A DNA stretch of 64,000 bases from an uncultured Clostridia bacterium (GTDB lineage Bacteria > Bacillota > Clostridia > Christensenellales > CAG-138), in assembly GCA_934633985.1 (NCBI GenBank), contig CAKTYU010000007.1, positions 1 to 64,000 of the forward strand, in the 5' to 3' direction. Of this stretch, positions 1 through 8,562 are shown one piece after another. A program made the translations under genes and the position numbers. Position 1 is the first letter of the stretch, and every line of letters begins with the position of its first letter. Below the pieces are notes generated by a model, which saw nothing but the letters and a program-made list of their open reading frames with translations, was not told the DNA's origin and ran no database searches.

Positions 1-111
1 ATGCGCCGTGACAATTTCAGGGAAAGCGAGTTGCAGGAAATAGCGGCGGCTATCGGCTGTCGGTTTGAGGGTCGTTTCATTTCAGAAGAAACAGGAAAGC
101 CGGTTGAATAA
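1..111 (+). pseudogene. C-terminal fragment of an HTH (XRE-type) regulator
   Basis: The window opens inside or at the edge of a reading frame ending at 111. The 36 residues (MRRDNFRESELQEIAAAIG at the start, ETGKPVE at the end) resemble the C-terminal end of small XRE-type regulators carried by Firmicute conjugative transposons. The first ATG is probably internal, so the rest would lie before the window. It abuts fragments of other element genes, so I read it as part of a decayed mobile element. Assignment is from recalled family resemblance only. Confidence 0.45.
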
Positions 112-330
112 CATCCCTGTCTTATGAATGGGTAAGCTGCTGCAACAGCTTACCCATTCAACATTTCTACGGCTTTTTTTGATATTCGCGCTGGCATTGC
201 CTTTGCGAAAGTTCTCCCCGTCGAAGCGGATCGGGACGCAGACTTCCAAGATGCGCTCAAAAATGCGGCGGTCATCCAGATCGGCAGCTTGCTTCATAAC
301 AGAAAGCGGAATATTGGTCGTGACGATCAT
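82..330 (-). pseudogene. C-terminal fragment of an IstB/DnaC-like ATP-binding protein
   Basis: Read on the minus strand this stretch contains MIVTTNIPLSVMKQAADLDD followed by RRIFERILEVCVPIRFDG, the typical C-terminal part of the IstB/DnaC-like helicase-loader ATPases of clostridial conjugative elements. The Walker motifs that should precede it are absent: upstream of about 330 the sequence switches to an unrelated gene scrap on the other strand. The reading frame runs past the usual end of the family and stops at 82, overlapping the regulator fragment. It is a remnant and probably not functional. Confidence 0.5.
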
Positions 331-331
331 C

Positions 332-457
332 GACCTTGCACAGGGAGAACGCCTGCCGCAGGAAATCATAAAAGCCCTGACTGATGATGCGGTCATCAAA
401 TGGGCTTTCAATGCAAACTTTGAACGGGTGTGGTTATCCCGGTATTTCCGTGATCTT
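332..457 (+). pseudogene. Fragment of an element-type DNA polymerase A, N-terminal region
   Basis: About 42 codons read DLAQGERLPQEIIKAL, then AFNANFERVWLSRYFRDLG, matching the 3'-5' exonuclease-like N-terminal region of the DNA polymerase I-type proteins found in clostridial mobile elements. Nothing of the polymerase domain follows. The frame is fused downstream to a serine recombinase after about 70 nt of unassigned sequence. I infer a deletion junction between two element genes. Identification is from family resemblance alone. Confidence 0.4.
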
Positions 458-526
458 GGAGTAAGCCTCGACCCCTTCCATGATAACCACCCTCTCTTGA
501 CCGAATGCGCATGGTTTCTGAATACA

Positions 527-1851
<1,325 letters not shown>

Positions 1852-1855
<4 letters not shown>

Positions 1856-1899
1856 AAAGGCTCCTCACTACTGAAACTTAATCAGTAGTGAGGAGCCTT
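1852..1899 (-). terminator. Rho-independent terminator of the S66 peptidase gene
   Basis: A perfect 17-bp stem (1857-1873 with 1883-1899) and a 9-nt loop are followed on the minus strand by a run of five T. It lies about 30 nt past the stop of the minus-strand LD-carboxypeptidase gene and also faces the end of the broken recombinase. Confidence 0.85.
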
Positions 1900-1930
1900 G
1901 GTATGTACCGTATAAGTTGTAAAATAACTA

Positions 1931-2959
1931 TCAGTCGGTAAATCTGATGATCTGATCCTCCGCATCAACAACTGCTTCAATGCCAAACGGAATGATACAC
2001 CGGGGCATTGCGTGTCCGATATTCAGGTTGAAAACAACCGGAAGGTCAGGCTTATTTATAATTTGAATAAGCAGCTGTCGATATTCCTGAGTATATGTCT
2101 CATCCATAGGCTTTCCAACCAGTACACCTGATACTGCCTCAAACATTCCTCTTTCCTTAAGGTATTCAAGCGACTGCCGGTATTTTTTCGGAGAAGGCTT
2201 TTCTTCACTGGATTCCAGAAGCAGGATGCGCCCTTTCCAATCCTCTGCATCTGGGAATAAATGATATTTTTCGCACAAGACCGGCATATCCTCATATCGC
2301 TCACCGTTAAAGAAATCATACATGGAATCGATGCATCCGCCGAGTATTTTACCAGAAAATACAGGAGACCCTTGCAATAGCTCAAACCCGTGATCAGGAT
2401 GAGCTGTCAGCGGTTTGCCGACCTGATCGGGTGTAAAGCTTTTTCGTTCTTCATACCAGACATCGCTGGATGTTATTTCCTTGATAGTTCCAGTGGAAAT
2501 CAACTCCTCAAAATATTTCCTCGTATACGGGTGCATTTCTGAACTCAATTCACAGATATCCGGAAGAAACGCCTGTCCGTAAAAAGTATTTAGTCCAACT
2601 TTGTGCAACATCAGATGGTTGATCGTTGTATCCGAAAAGCCGAGAAAAACCTTGTCCGTCACAGCTTCCGCAAGTTCATTATGATCGAATAGATACGGTA
2701 ACAGGCGGTAAGTATCATCCCCGCCTATTGCGCACAGGATCATATCGATCTCCGGATCGCGAAATGCCTGCAATAAATCCTCGGCTCTTTTTTCCGGGTG
2801 TGCTTTTATATAATCCAGCCCCATAAGAGCATGCGGCATAAACTTTACATTCAGCCCATATTCCTTCAGTCTGCGAATACCTATATCAGATTCGAATCGG
2901 ATAAATGATTCGCCAATAATTCCACTTGAAAGACTTACAATACCAACTGTGTTAATCAT
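1931..2959 (-). CDS. LD-carboxypeptidase / MccF-like serine peptidase (family S66)
   Basis: The 342-aa protein has the S66 fold signatures: GGDDTYRLLPYL near residue 79, the nucleophile elbow GFSDTT (Ser109), a Glu in LLLESSEEKPSP (Glu249) and a His in NIGHAMP (His316), giving a full Ser-Glu-His triad. S66 enzymes are either LdcA-type murein tetrapeptide LD-carboxypeptidases or MccF-type enzymes that cleave microcin C-like aminoacyl nucleotides. The length and lack of a signal peptide fit the cytosolic MccF-like branch, but the substrate cannot be decided. Before the neighbouring element integrated, this gene lay just downstream of rlmD. A strong terminator follows it. Confidence 0.85.
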   Translation of the reverse strand: MINTVGIVSLSSGIIGESFIRFESDIGIRRLKEYGLNVKFMPHALMGLDYIKAHPEKRAEDLLQAFRDPEIDMILCAIGGDDTYRLLPYLFDHNELAEAVTDKVFLGFSDTTINHLMLHKVGLNTFYGQAFLPDICELSSEMHPYTRKYFEELISTGTIKEITSSDVWYEERKSFTPDQVGKPLTAHPDHGFELLQGSPVFSGKILGGCIDSMYDFFNGERYEDMPVLCEKYHLFPDAEDWKGRILLLESSEEKPSPKKYRQSLEYLKERGMFEAVSGVLVGKPMDETYTQEYRQLLIQIINKPDLPVVFNLNIGHAMPRCIIPFGIEAVVDAEDQIIRFTD

Positions 2960-2990
2960 GCTTCCTCCAGATAATTTCTATTTATCGCCT

Positions 2991-3070
2991 TGACATCTAT
3001 CACACAGCCACAACTATGAAACATCTAACTCGGCAACTCAACATAGTGACATCTATCGCGGCAACTCAAC
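2991..3070. repeat. Two interleaved short direct repeats
   Basis: TGACATCTATC occurs at 2991-3001 and 3047-3057, and CGGCAACTCAAC at 3031-3042 and 3059-3070. They lie in the noncoding stretch between the S66 peptidase start and the left end of the integrated element. Function is unknown; they may be leftovers of an earlier duplication or of an older element end. Confidence 0.6.
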
Positions 3071-3168
3071 TCTCACACTTTTTGAGCCGGATTGCCCTTG
3101 GATAAGTTACCGAGAAGCATTTGTCCTGCCCGATGCCAAATTTGCCCGATTGCCAGAAAACCGCAGTA

Positions 3169-4965
3169 TTAGCGGGCTTTCGCGGCTATTATTCTTTGAC
3201 TTTTGACATCAATACTACCGTCTCCACATGCGGCATCACCATGATAGGAAGACACTTTTTCAACCTCGTTTCCGTCATGGGAAGACAATTCATGCGATGT
3301 TATCCTGTTCTTTCTCGGTTTTCTGAATGACCGACTATCCATACTGTTTTTCAAGCCGGTTTTGTAGATGAACGTCAGCATGGCCGGGTCTTTTTCGCCG
3401 TTCTCATCATAGCCGCCGACAATCACTTTTTCTATTATACTCTCAAATACATATCGGTCAAAGGTTTCTAAAACATTATGCTGTTCCAGCGTCTTTCTAA
3501 ATACTGTGATACGGCGCTTAACATCCTTTTCTGTTTTCTCCGTTTCCTGCAAACTCTGCCGTTCTGCTTCAAGCTGCGCAGCTTTCGTGGCTAATTCTGC
3601 CGATTTGGCATCATAAGTGTTTTTGTCTATCTCTTCGTCCAAACGCATATCAACGAGTTTTGAACGCTTCATTTCGATGCTTTGCAATTCTCTTTCAACC
3701 TTCACAAGCTGCTTTGCGGCATTACTATCACAAAGCGTTTCTTCCGTCCGTTTCAAAAACTCGTCAAGTACGTCTTTGTCGTTTGCGCACAATAAGCGGT
3801 ACGATTCAATAAACGCTTGTTCAATAGTGCTTTCCGCAATGCCTTTGCTATCGGGGCAGAACTTTTTTCCTTTTTTTGTTGAGGTAACGCACTGCCATAT
3901 AATTTTATTGTACTGCGTCCCGCTGTGCCAGCTTCTCCGTGAAAGCGTACTGCCGCAAAAGCCACATTCCAAAAGGCAGCTAAAGGCATATTGACGGCTG
4001 AATTTCTCTCTTTTACCATCCTCACGCAAACTTCGAGCCTTTGAGCGCCGCTGCAATATTTCCTGTGCCTTCTCAAAAACTTCCTCTGAAATAATCGGTT
4101 CATGGTGATCTCGTATATAAAACCTATCTTCCTCGCCAAAATTGTCAAGGCGACGCTTTGATATGGGGTCAACGGTAAATGTCTTACCCATAAGAATATC
4201 GCCTTTGTATTTCTCGTTCTTGATAATGCCGATGATAGTAGTCTCCGGCCATGATGTTCCGCCGCGCTTTGTCTTATATCCTAAATTACGCAATTCGCGT
4301 GATATAACCATGCCTCCAGCACCCTCGATATAGCGATTAAAAATATATCTGACAATTTCCGCTTCTTCTTCGTTTATAGTGATACTCTTATCCTCTTTAT
4401 TATAATCATACCCAAGGCAGCCTTGAAAACCTACAAGCTCCCCACGCTGCATCTTCATTTTCAAGCCTTTTTTGACGTTAGCGGAAATGTTCTCCACTTC
4501 CTGTTGTGCGACGGAGCTTAATACAACAAGCAGCAATTCGCCGTCCATGGTAAGAGTATTGATTTTCTCGTCCTCGAAAAATACAGCAATATTTTGTTCC
4601 TTTAGTAAGCGAACATATTTTAGCGTGTCCAACGTGTTTCGCGCAAAGCGGGAAATTGACTTGGTAATCACCATGTCAATTTCACCGTTCACGCAATCGT
4701 TAATCAATCTTTGAAAATCCTCGCGTTTTGTCACCTGCGTTCCCGTGATCGCTTCATCGGCATATATCCCGGCAAAAATCCAATCACTCTTTTTCTTAAT
4801 CAAAGAAGTGTAGTATTGAACCTGTGATTTATAACTGTTAAGTTGATCTTCGCTATCCGTACTTACACGGCAATATGCGGCCACTCGCTGCCTGTCTATG
4901 ACCTTGCCCCTTGTTCGGTCAGAAAGACTGTTCTTTGCCTTAATTATTTCAACATTCTGTTCCAT
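3169..4965 (-). CDS. Large serine recombinase (element integrase)
   Basis: This 598-aa recombinase has a resolvase catalytic domain (RVAAYCRVSTDSEDQ, nucleophile Ser35), a recombinase domain (about 165-300), a zinc ribbon with Cys334, Cys337, Cys359 and Cys370, and a C-terminal coiled coil. GGAGG stands 8 nt before the ATG and a good promoter lies upstream. The frame runs through the left attachment core (3220-3230), so the last 16 codons or so are chromosomal sequence on the other side of the crossover. In the excised circle the C-terminus would differ. It is the obvious enzyme for integration into rlmD; no other intact recombinase is present. Confidence 0.95.
   Translation of the reverse strand: MEQNVEIIKAKNSLSDRTRGKVIDRQRVAAYCRVSTDSEDQLNSYKSQVQYYTSLIKKKSDWIFAGIYADEAITGTQVTKREDFQRLINDCVNGEIDMVITKSISRFARNTLDTLKYVRLLKEQNIAVFFEDEKINTLTMDGELLLVVLSSVAQQEVENISANVKKGLKMKMQRGELVGFQGCLGYDYNKEDKSITINEEEAEIVRYIFNRYIEGAGGMVISRELRNLGYKTKRGGTSWPETTIIGIIKNEKYKGDILMGKTFTVDPISKRRLDNFGEEDRFYIRDHHEPIISEEVFEKAQEILQRRSKARSLREDGKREKFSRQYAFSCLLECGFCGSTLSRRSWHSGTQYNKIIWQCVTSTKKGKKFCPDSKGIAESTIEQAFIESYRLLCANDKDVLDEFLKRTEETLCDSNAAKQLVKVERELQSIEMKRSKLVDMRLDEEIDKNTYDAKSAELATKAAQLEAERQSLQETEKTEKDVKRRITVFRKTLEQHNVLETFDRYVFESIIEKVIVGGYDENGEKDPAMLTFIYKTGLKNSMDSRSFRKPRKNRITSHELSSHDGNEVEKVSSYHGDAACGDGSIDVKSQRIIAAKAR
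3189..3230 (-). pseudogene. Displaced original 3' end of rlmD
   Basis: On the minus strand, in a frame different from the recombinase, the sequence reads HVETVVLMSKVKE then TAA TAG. This is a typical last segment of RlmD/RumA-family methyltransferases. The intact rlmD at 13996 now ends HVETIVLLQRENS. The simplest reading is that integration separated the native last codons from the gene and the element end supplied replacements. Confidence 0.8.
3220..3230. other. Left attachment core (attL)
   Basis: GTCTCCACATG, 11 bp identical to 14027-14037. The wider context (AATACTACC before the core here, AACACTATA there) is similar but diverged, as expected if the element mimics the target gene end. 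Recombination between the cores would restore an uninterrupted rlmD. Confidence 0.8.
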
Positions 4966-5003
4966 CTACCGCGCCTCCAAAATGTATTCCTATTATTGTG
5001 TTT

Positions 5004-5032
5004 ATTATACACTTTAACGTGTTCCAATTCAA
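5004..5032 (-). promoter_or_regulatory. Sigma-A promoter of the recombinase gene
   Basis: Minus strand: TTGAAT (5027-5032), 17-bp spacer, TATAAT (5004-5009), some 40 nt before the recombinase start. The -35 box overlaps the stop codon of the preceding small ORF. The recombinase therefore probably has its own promoter besides read-through from the rep-ftsK operon. Confidence 0.7.
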
Positions 5033-5178
5033 GCCGTAAGGTCAGATTTTATATTGTAATCTCGCATCAATCTGTTTTTAATAATAGAGTATTCTTTCTC
5101 ACTTATTAACCCACATTCTAATAGCTGTCTCAGGAACGCAAGCTGAACGCTATACCGTATCAGCTTGTCAGCGCTCAT
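5029..5178 (-). CDS. SHOCT-like small element protein, 49 aa
   Basis: A 49-residue protein starts MSADKLIRYSVQLAFLRQLL and ends NIKSDLTA. It is preceded by GGGAGG seven nt before the ATG and starts 14 nt after the ftsK stop. The pattern LRQLLECGLISEKEYSIIK matches the SHOCT-type short helical domain (a leucine-rich helix, then GLI-x-EEY) common at the end of small clostridial elements just before the recombinase. It may assist recombination or transfer; no experimental role is known to me. Confidence 0.75.
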   Translation of the reverse strand: MSADKLIRYSVQLAFLRQLLECGLISEKEYSIIKNRLMRDYNIKSDLTA

Positions 5179-5192
5179 TATTTCCTCCCGCT

Positions 5193-6521
5193 TTAGCTAT
5201 TCAATGCCATGCTTTCGTCAAACAAAAACCCTTGAAACACCATACCGTCCCCGGTAATGAAACGTCCCTGTGCGTCCTTGGGTATCTGTTCGCTTGCCGC
5301 TGTGCTGTCAAGGATGATTTGAGAAAGCACCTTGTCAGCCCTGCCACATACCCGAAAATTCATGTTGTTGCGTATCTGTCCGGCAAGAATGGCGGCGTCC
5401 GGGCGCTGGGTGGCAAGCATCAGGTGAATGCCAAACGCCCGCCCCTGCCGCGCTATGGTCGCAAGCCGGTTTTCGTAGGCGGCGATCCGTTCCTTGCCCG
5501 CCTTGTCCATGCCTGTCTTGTCCAATATCTCCGCTACCTCATCACAGGCGAATACGATGCGGGGAAGCTGCTCGCCGCCACGCTGGTTGTATTCGTCAAG
5601 GTTGGCGCAATCAGCGTTGCGGAATACGGCCTTGCGCCGTTCAAGCTCGTTTACAATGCCGTCCAGCGTGTCCAATAACGCGGTTTCCTCGATAATCAGC
5701 TTGCAATACCGACTCCACACCGGCGGGAAATCCACGCCGCCCTTGAAATCAGCAATATAGACTGTTGCGCCCTTTTTCGCGCATTGCATCAATAACAGCT
5801 TTAACAGTACGCTTTTGCCGGAGCCTGTGGAGCCGCCCAAGAGGATATGCGGTATACGGGCAAGGTTTACCGTTTCTTGCCCCAACAAACTTTCGCCCAA
5901 TACAAGCTCAAAGCTCCCTTGCCTCAAATCGTTTTTCTGCCAATACAGCGTTTCGGGCAGGGCGTTTTTTGCCTGCACTGTATGCAGTAACACCCGCCGC
6001 CTGTTCTCGCCCTCGGTGATTTTCACAATGGCAAGGTTCAGCGCCGTTTCCATATCCAGCCGCTTATCCTCCCATTTGCTCTTGGGAATACCGTTTGCCT
6101 CAAACTCCATAACGGTGACGCGGCTGTTCTTTTGCTTTGTCTGCCGTATCAGCATGGGCGCTTCTCCCGCGTGATTGACAAGCCCCACGCGCCGGAGGCA
6201 CCGGCTTACCCTGCCGCCGCATAAGGGCGTACCCAGCAGCACGATAAGCAAGAATAGCCCCAGCAGCGCAAGAAAGGGCAGCGCCAGCCCCAGCAGCCCC
6301 GCATACAGGTTTTCAAGCCCCGGTATAACGCTGTCCGTCATAGCGCCGAATAACTCCGCTTTGAATGTCCACAGAGCGTATAGCGCTGCAAGATAGCCCA
6401 ACAGGACAGCCGCCTTGCGTATATCCGTAAACACGCCTTTCAGCCCCAGACCGAACCGCAGCAGCAAATGACGCTGTTCCGTTTCCCGCCTTATCTCGTC
6501 TTTCTGATCGTTCCTATACAA
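5193..6521 (-). CDS. FtsK/TcpA-like DNA translocase (coupling protein)
   Basis: The 442-aa protein has hydrophobic segments at about residues 36-56 and 72-97, then an FtsK/SpoIIIE ATPase domain with Walker A GGSTGSGKS (229-237), ADFKGG near 257 and Walker B IVFACDE near 322-328. It is much shorter than chromosomal FtsK and lacks the gamma DNA-orienting domain, like the TcpA/TraB-type translocases of conjugative elements. Its start overlaps the rep stop by 8 nt, implying translational coupling. It would pump element DNA at the membrane; whether single- or double-stranded is not shown. Confidence 0.9.
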   Translation of the reverse strand: MYRNDQKDEIRRETEQRHLLLRFGLGLKGVFTDIRKAAVLLGYLAALYALWTFKAELFGAMTDSVIPGLENLYAGLLGLALPFLALLGLFLLIVLLGTPLCGGRVSRCLRRVGLVNHAGEAPMLIRQTKQKNSRVTVMEFEANGIPKSKWEDKRLDMETALNLAIVKITEGENRRRVLLHTVQAKNALPETLYWQKNDLRQGSFELVLGESLLGQETVNLARIPHILLGGSTGSGKSVLLKLLLMQCAKKGATVYIADFKGGVDFPPVWSRYCKLIIEETALLDTLDGIVNELERRKAVFRNADCANLDEYNQRGGEQLPRIVFACDEVAEILDKTGMDKAGKERIAAYENRLATIARQGRAFGIHLMLATQRPDAAILAGQIRNNMNFRVCGRADKVLSQIILDSTAASEQIPKDAQGRFITGDGMVFQGFLFDESMALNS

Positions 6522-7455
6522 GCGTATCCCACCTTTCTATCGCTGTTCCGTCCTTGTGAAACTCAATGACCTTGTGTATGCGCCTGAGAAACGCCGCCCA
6601 TATCTCCCGCCGGTGATACTGCTCGTCCCGATATTGGGCGGTGAGCGGCAAGTTGGAAGTGATATACACCTTGGTATAACAGGCCGTGCGGTCTGTGTAC
6701 CGTGCGGGCAGGGAAAGCGGGTATATGTCGAGATAATTCAGCATATCGCCAATGGGTATTTGCGAATGAAACTCCTCGAACACCAAAACGTCCTGCCCGT
6801 TGTATGCGTCGAAAGATACGCCCTTGCGGTAATTCGTGACGCGGCATATCTCCCTTGGGTCATGGCTTTCGTAAATGCTCCTTGTCTTGCCCGCGCCGGT
6901 GTCACCATATAGATAAGCTACTTCCAGCTTGCGGTTTTCCGTGGCGAACCTGTCCGCTAATAGCGTTTGCCGCAGTGTGTCGATGTCCCGCACACGAAAA
7001 GCGTACTTGGGCGACTGCTCGATGATTTCCGCCGTGCGCTTGCCCTCCCGAAGCTCCCGTATGAGCCGGTACAGTTCCGGGTCGGTTTCCTCTTTTTCGG
7101 CTGGAAGCGTTCCCCATTCCATGAAGCTGCCCGCAACCGTGGTTTCGGCTTTATCGGTCTCGGCCCATTTGCCGCTTTTTGTGATATAGTCCCGGTTTTC
7201 CTTTGCGCTTCCATACGCCTTTTCGATATGCGCCACGGGAAAGCGGGTTTTCAAGGTGGCAAAGCGAATGGGCGATGGGGAATAAAGGAAAACATGTGTG
7301 TGAAACGTGCCTGTCGCCGCGATCTCGTCAGCCATGCAGTAATAGGCGGGAGAAAACAAAGCGAGTATGGCGGCAATCGCCGTATGGTCGAGCCCCGCAT
7401 CAAGCGGATTGTTGATAACAAGCGCCCATTTGCGGGATTGGCTGTTGTTTGCCAT
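6514..7455 (-). CDS. rep: CRESS-type replication initiator (HUH endonuclease plus SF3 helicase)
   Basis: The 313-aa protein has the two-domain layout of Reps from CRESS DNA viruses and related bacterial plasmids. The HUH nuclease shows motif I ALVINNP (11-17), motif II HTHVFLY with metal ligands His52 and His54, and motif III YITK with catalytic Tyr90 and Lys93. The SF3 helicase shows Walker A GDTGAGKT (184-191), Walker B DVLVFEE (222-228) and motif C ITSN (265-268). AAGGAGG precedes the ATG. The canonical virus-type origin hairpin lies 37 nt upstream, so the protein should nick there and start rolling-circle replication of the excised element. With no other relaxase present it may also initiate transfer, which is inference. 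Confidence 0.93.
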   Translation of the reverse strand: MANNSQSRKWALVINNPLDAGLDHTAIAAILALFSPAYYCMADEIAATGTFHTHVFLYSPSPIRFATLKTRFPVAHIEKAYGSAKENRDYITKSGKWAETDKAETTVAGSFMEWGTLPAEKEETDPELYRLIRELREGKRTAEIIEQSPKYAFRVRDIDTLRQTLLADRFATENRKLEVAYLYGDTGAGKTRSIYESHDPREICRVTNYRKGVSFDAYNGQDVLVFEEFHSQIPIGDMLNYLDIYPLSLPARYTDRTACYTKVYITSNLPLTAQYRDEQYHRREIWAAFLRRIHKVIEFHKDGTAIERWDTLV

Positions 7456-7491
7456 GAATGAACCTCCTTGTTTCGCTACTTGCTACACGGT

Positions 7492-7524
7492 TTGCCATAA
7501 GGGTAATACTATTCCTTATGGCAA
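7492..7524 (-). other. Putative rolling-circle origin: stem-loop with TAGTATTAC nonamer
   Basis: Minus strand: TTGCCATAAGG, loop AATAGTATTAC, CCTTATGGCAA. This is a perfect 11-bp stem with an 11-nt loop that contains the nonanucleotide TAGTATTAC known from nanoviruses and some circoviruses, where Rep nicks between TAGTATT and AC. It sits between the 105-aa gene and rep. A GTAGC repeat pair (minus strand, near 7474-7485) lies between the loop and the rep start and might be iterons, but it is short. Position, shape and nonamer all match a CRESS origin. Confidence 0.85.
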
Positions 7525-7526
7525 GG

Positions 7527-7602
7527 GCGGCGCGGCGCTGCCGCCGGGGGATATTTTTCTTCATGGAAAAATACCTTTTCCCCGGCGACCCCGCCGCGCC
7601 GC
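7527..7602. repeat. Long three-segment hairpin next to the Rep origin
   Basis: Three nested perfect stems: 7527-7537 with 7592-7602 (11 bp, GC only), 7542-7549 with 7580-7587 (8 bp, GC only), and 7552-7559 with 7566-7573 (8 bp, AT-rich), closing on a 6-nt loop. It fills the gap between the 105-aa gene stop (7609) and the nonamer hairpin. It has no flanking U-run, so a simple terminator is less likely. A lagging-strand (single-strand) origin or a transcription attenuator are candidates. Confidence 0.65.
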
Positions 7603-7608
7603 ATACCG

Positions 7609-7926
7609 TTAAGCCTTGGTATTCACAAGGGCAATGCCCGTTGCCTTTGCCCCGACTTGTGGCTGTCCGTTGCTCCAATAGATGAACACTTCAAGGCCGG
7701 TGAAACGCACCTCCGCATAACCGTCCGGCGCTTCCATAAGCTGTTTGCCGTCGATGCGCACGTTGATCTTTTCCAGCCCCTTATCCGGCATGGCAACGGC
7801 ATAGCGGTAGCCGGTAACGTTCTCCGTCCGCTGGTTGTTCCTGTACTCATACGCCGGTACGACCTCCACCAGCCACAGCTTTTCCCCTAAACTCTTGGGG
7901 TCGATGATTAAATCCGTGATTTTCAT
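7609..7926 (-). CDS. Conserved element protein of unknown function, 105 aa
   Basis: Starts at the ATG at 7926 (MKITDLIIDPKSLGEKLWLV), because TAGGAGA lies just upstream; the longer open frame to 8109 has no such signal. The protein is a compact, probably beta-rich domain (VTGYRYAVAMPDKGLEKI, then RFTGLEVFIYWSNGQPQVG) with no membrane segment. I recall similar proteins immediately upstream of rep genes in Firmicute elements, in the position taken by the DUF961/YdcP proteins of Tn916-like elements, but I see no diagnostic motif. A single-stranded-DNA or replication accessory role is speculation from position. Confidence 0.75.
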   Translation of the reverse strand: MKITDLIIDPKSLGEKLWLVEVVPAYEYRNNQRTENVTGYRYAVAMPDKGLEKINVRIDGKQLMEAPDGYAEVRFTGLEVFIYWSNGQPQVGAKATGIALVNTKA

Positions 7927-8072
7927 ATTGCTAAATCTCCTATAATCATTTTTTGACTTGGCGCGCCCTCGTCTGTTTTCAGTATAGGGGAATATGCAGC
8001 GGGTTTGGTTTCGCCGGGGAAACTCCGGCATATAGAAAGCGCCGCCCTGCAAGAGCAAAGCGGTGCGAGTGT

Positions 8073-8456
8073 TCATTCTTCCGAGCTTCCCAATAGGGAG
8101 AGGCCGCATTCGTATAACATTTTGTTCGTTTCATATATGTCTTTACCCTGTTGTATGGTTTCGAGACATACGCCGATTTCGGGATAAGCCGCAAGCAGCA
8201 GCCTAATTGCTTCTTCTTGGTTCAGTTTCAACCCATAGCAAATCGACAGCACCGTCATATAAGAGGGAGAATAGTTTTTGCCCTTGTGATTGGTGTTTCG
8301 TAATACCCGGCTAATAACGGTCTTGGGCAGAGTAGAGCTTTTCACAAGCTCCGACTGAGTATATCCTTTAATTTTCATGTACTCCCTTACCATATCGGAA
8401 AAGGAAACGCATATTTCATTGGGACTGATGTGCGGCAGGGATATTTCGCCGCGCAT
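8073..8456 (-). CDS. XRE-family helix-turn-helix regulator
   Basis: The 127-aa protein carries a lambda-repressor-type HTH at about residues 22-70: MVREYMKIKGYTQSELVKSS, then TVISRVLRN. A helical C-terminus follows (LNQEEAIRLLLAAYPEIG). It is the second ORF of the element's replication operon, after the 27-aa peptide, and probably controls the promoter at 8679-8707. The family includes repressors of element excision and replication. Its ribosome site (TAAGGG) is weaker than those of its neighbours. Confidence 0.8.
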   Translation of the reverse strand: MRGEISLPHISPNEICVSFSDMVREYMKIKGYTQSELVKSSTLPKTVISRVLRNTNHKGKNYSPSYMTVLSICYGLKLNQEEAIRLLLAAYPEIGVCLETIQQGKDIYETNKMLYECGLSLLGSSEE

Positions 8457-8478
8457 TTATTGCCCTTATTTCATTTTG

Positions 8479-8562
8479 CTATTTACTTTGCGGTTCCGAA
8501 AGCAAGGGCGGTAAAACGGACAAGCGCATTTTGCAAAAGACAGGGATAAGCTGTTTTCTCAT
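8479..8562 (-). CDS. Small peptide ORF, 27 aa
   Basis: AAGGAGGTG precedes an ATG with ideal spacing, and 27 codons follow: MRKQLIPVFCKMRLSVLPPL then LSEPQSK and TAG. It is the first ORF after a sigma-A promoter and ends 23 nt before the XRE gene. The peptide is basic and proline-rich with no known domain. A leader peptide, a small regulator or a chance ORF are all possible. The very strong ribosome site is the main support. Confidence 0.45.
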   Translation of the reverse strand: MRKQLIPVFCKMRLSVLPPLLSEPQSK

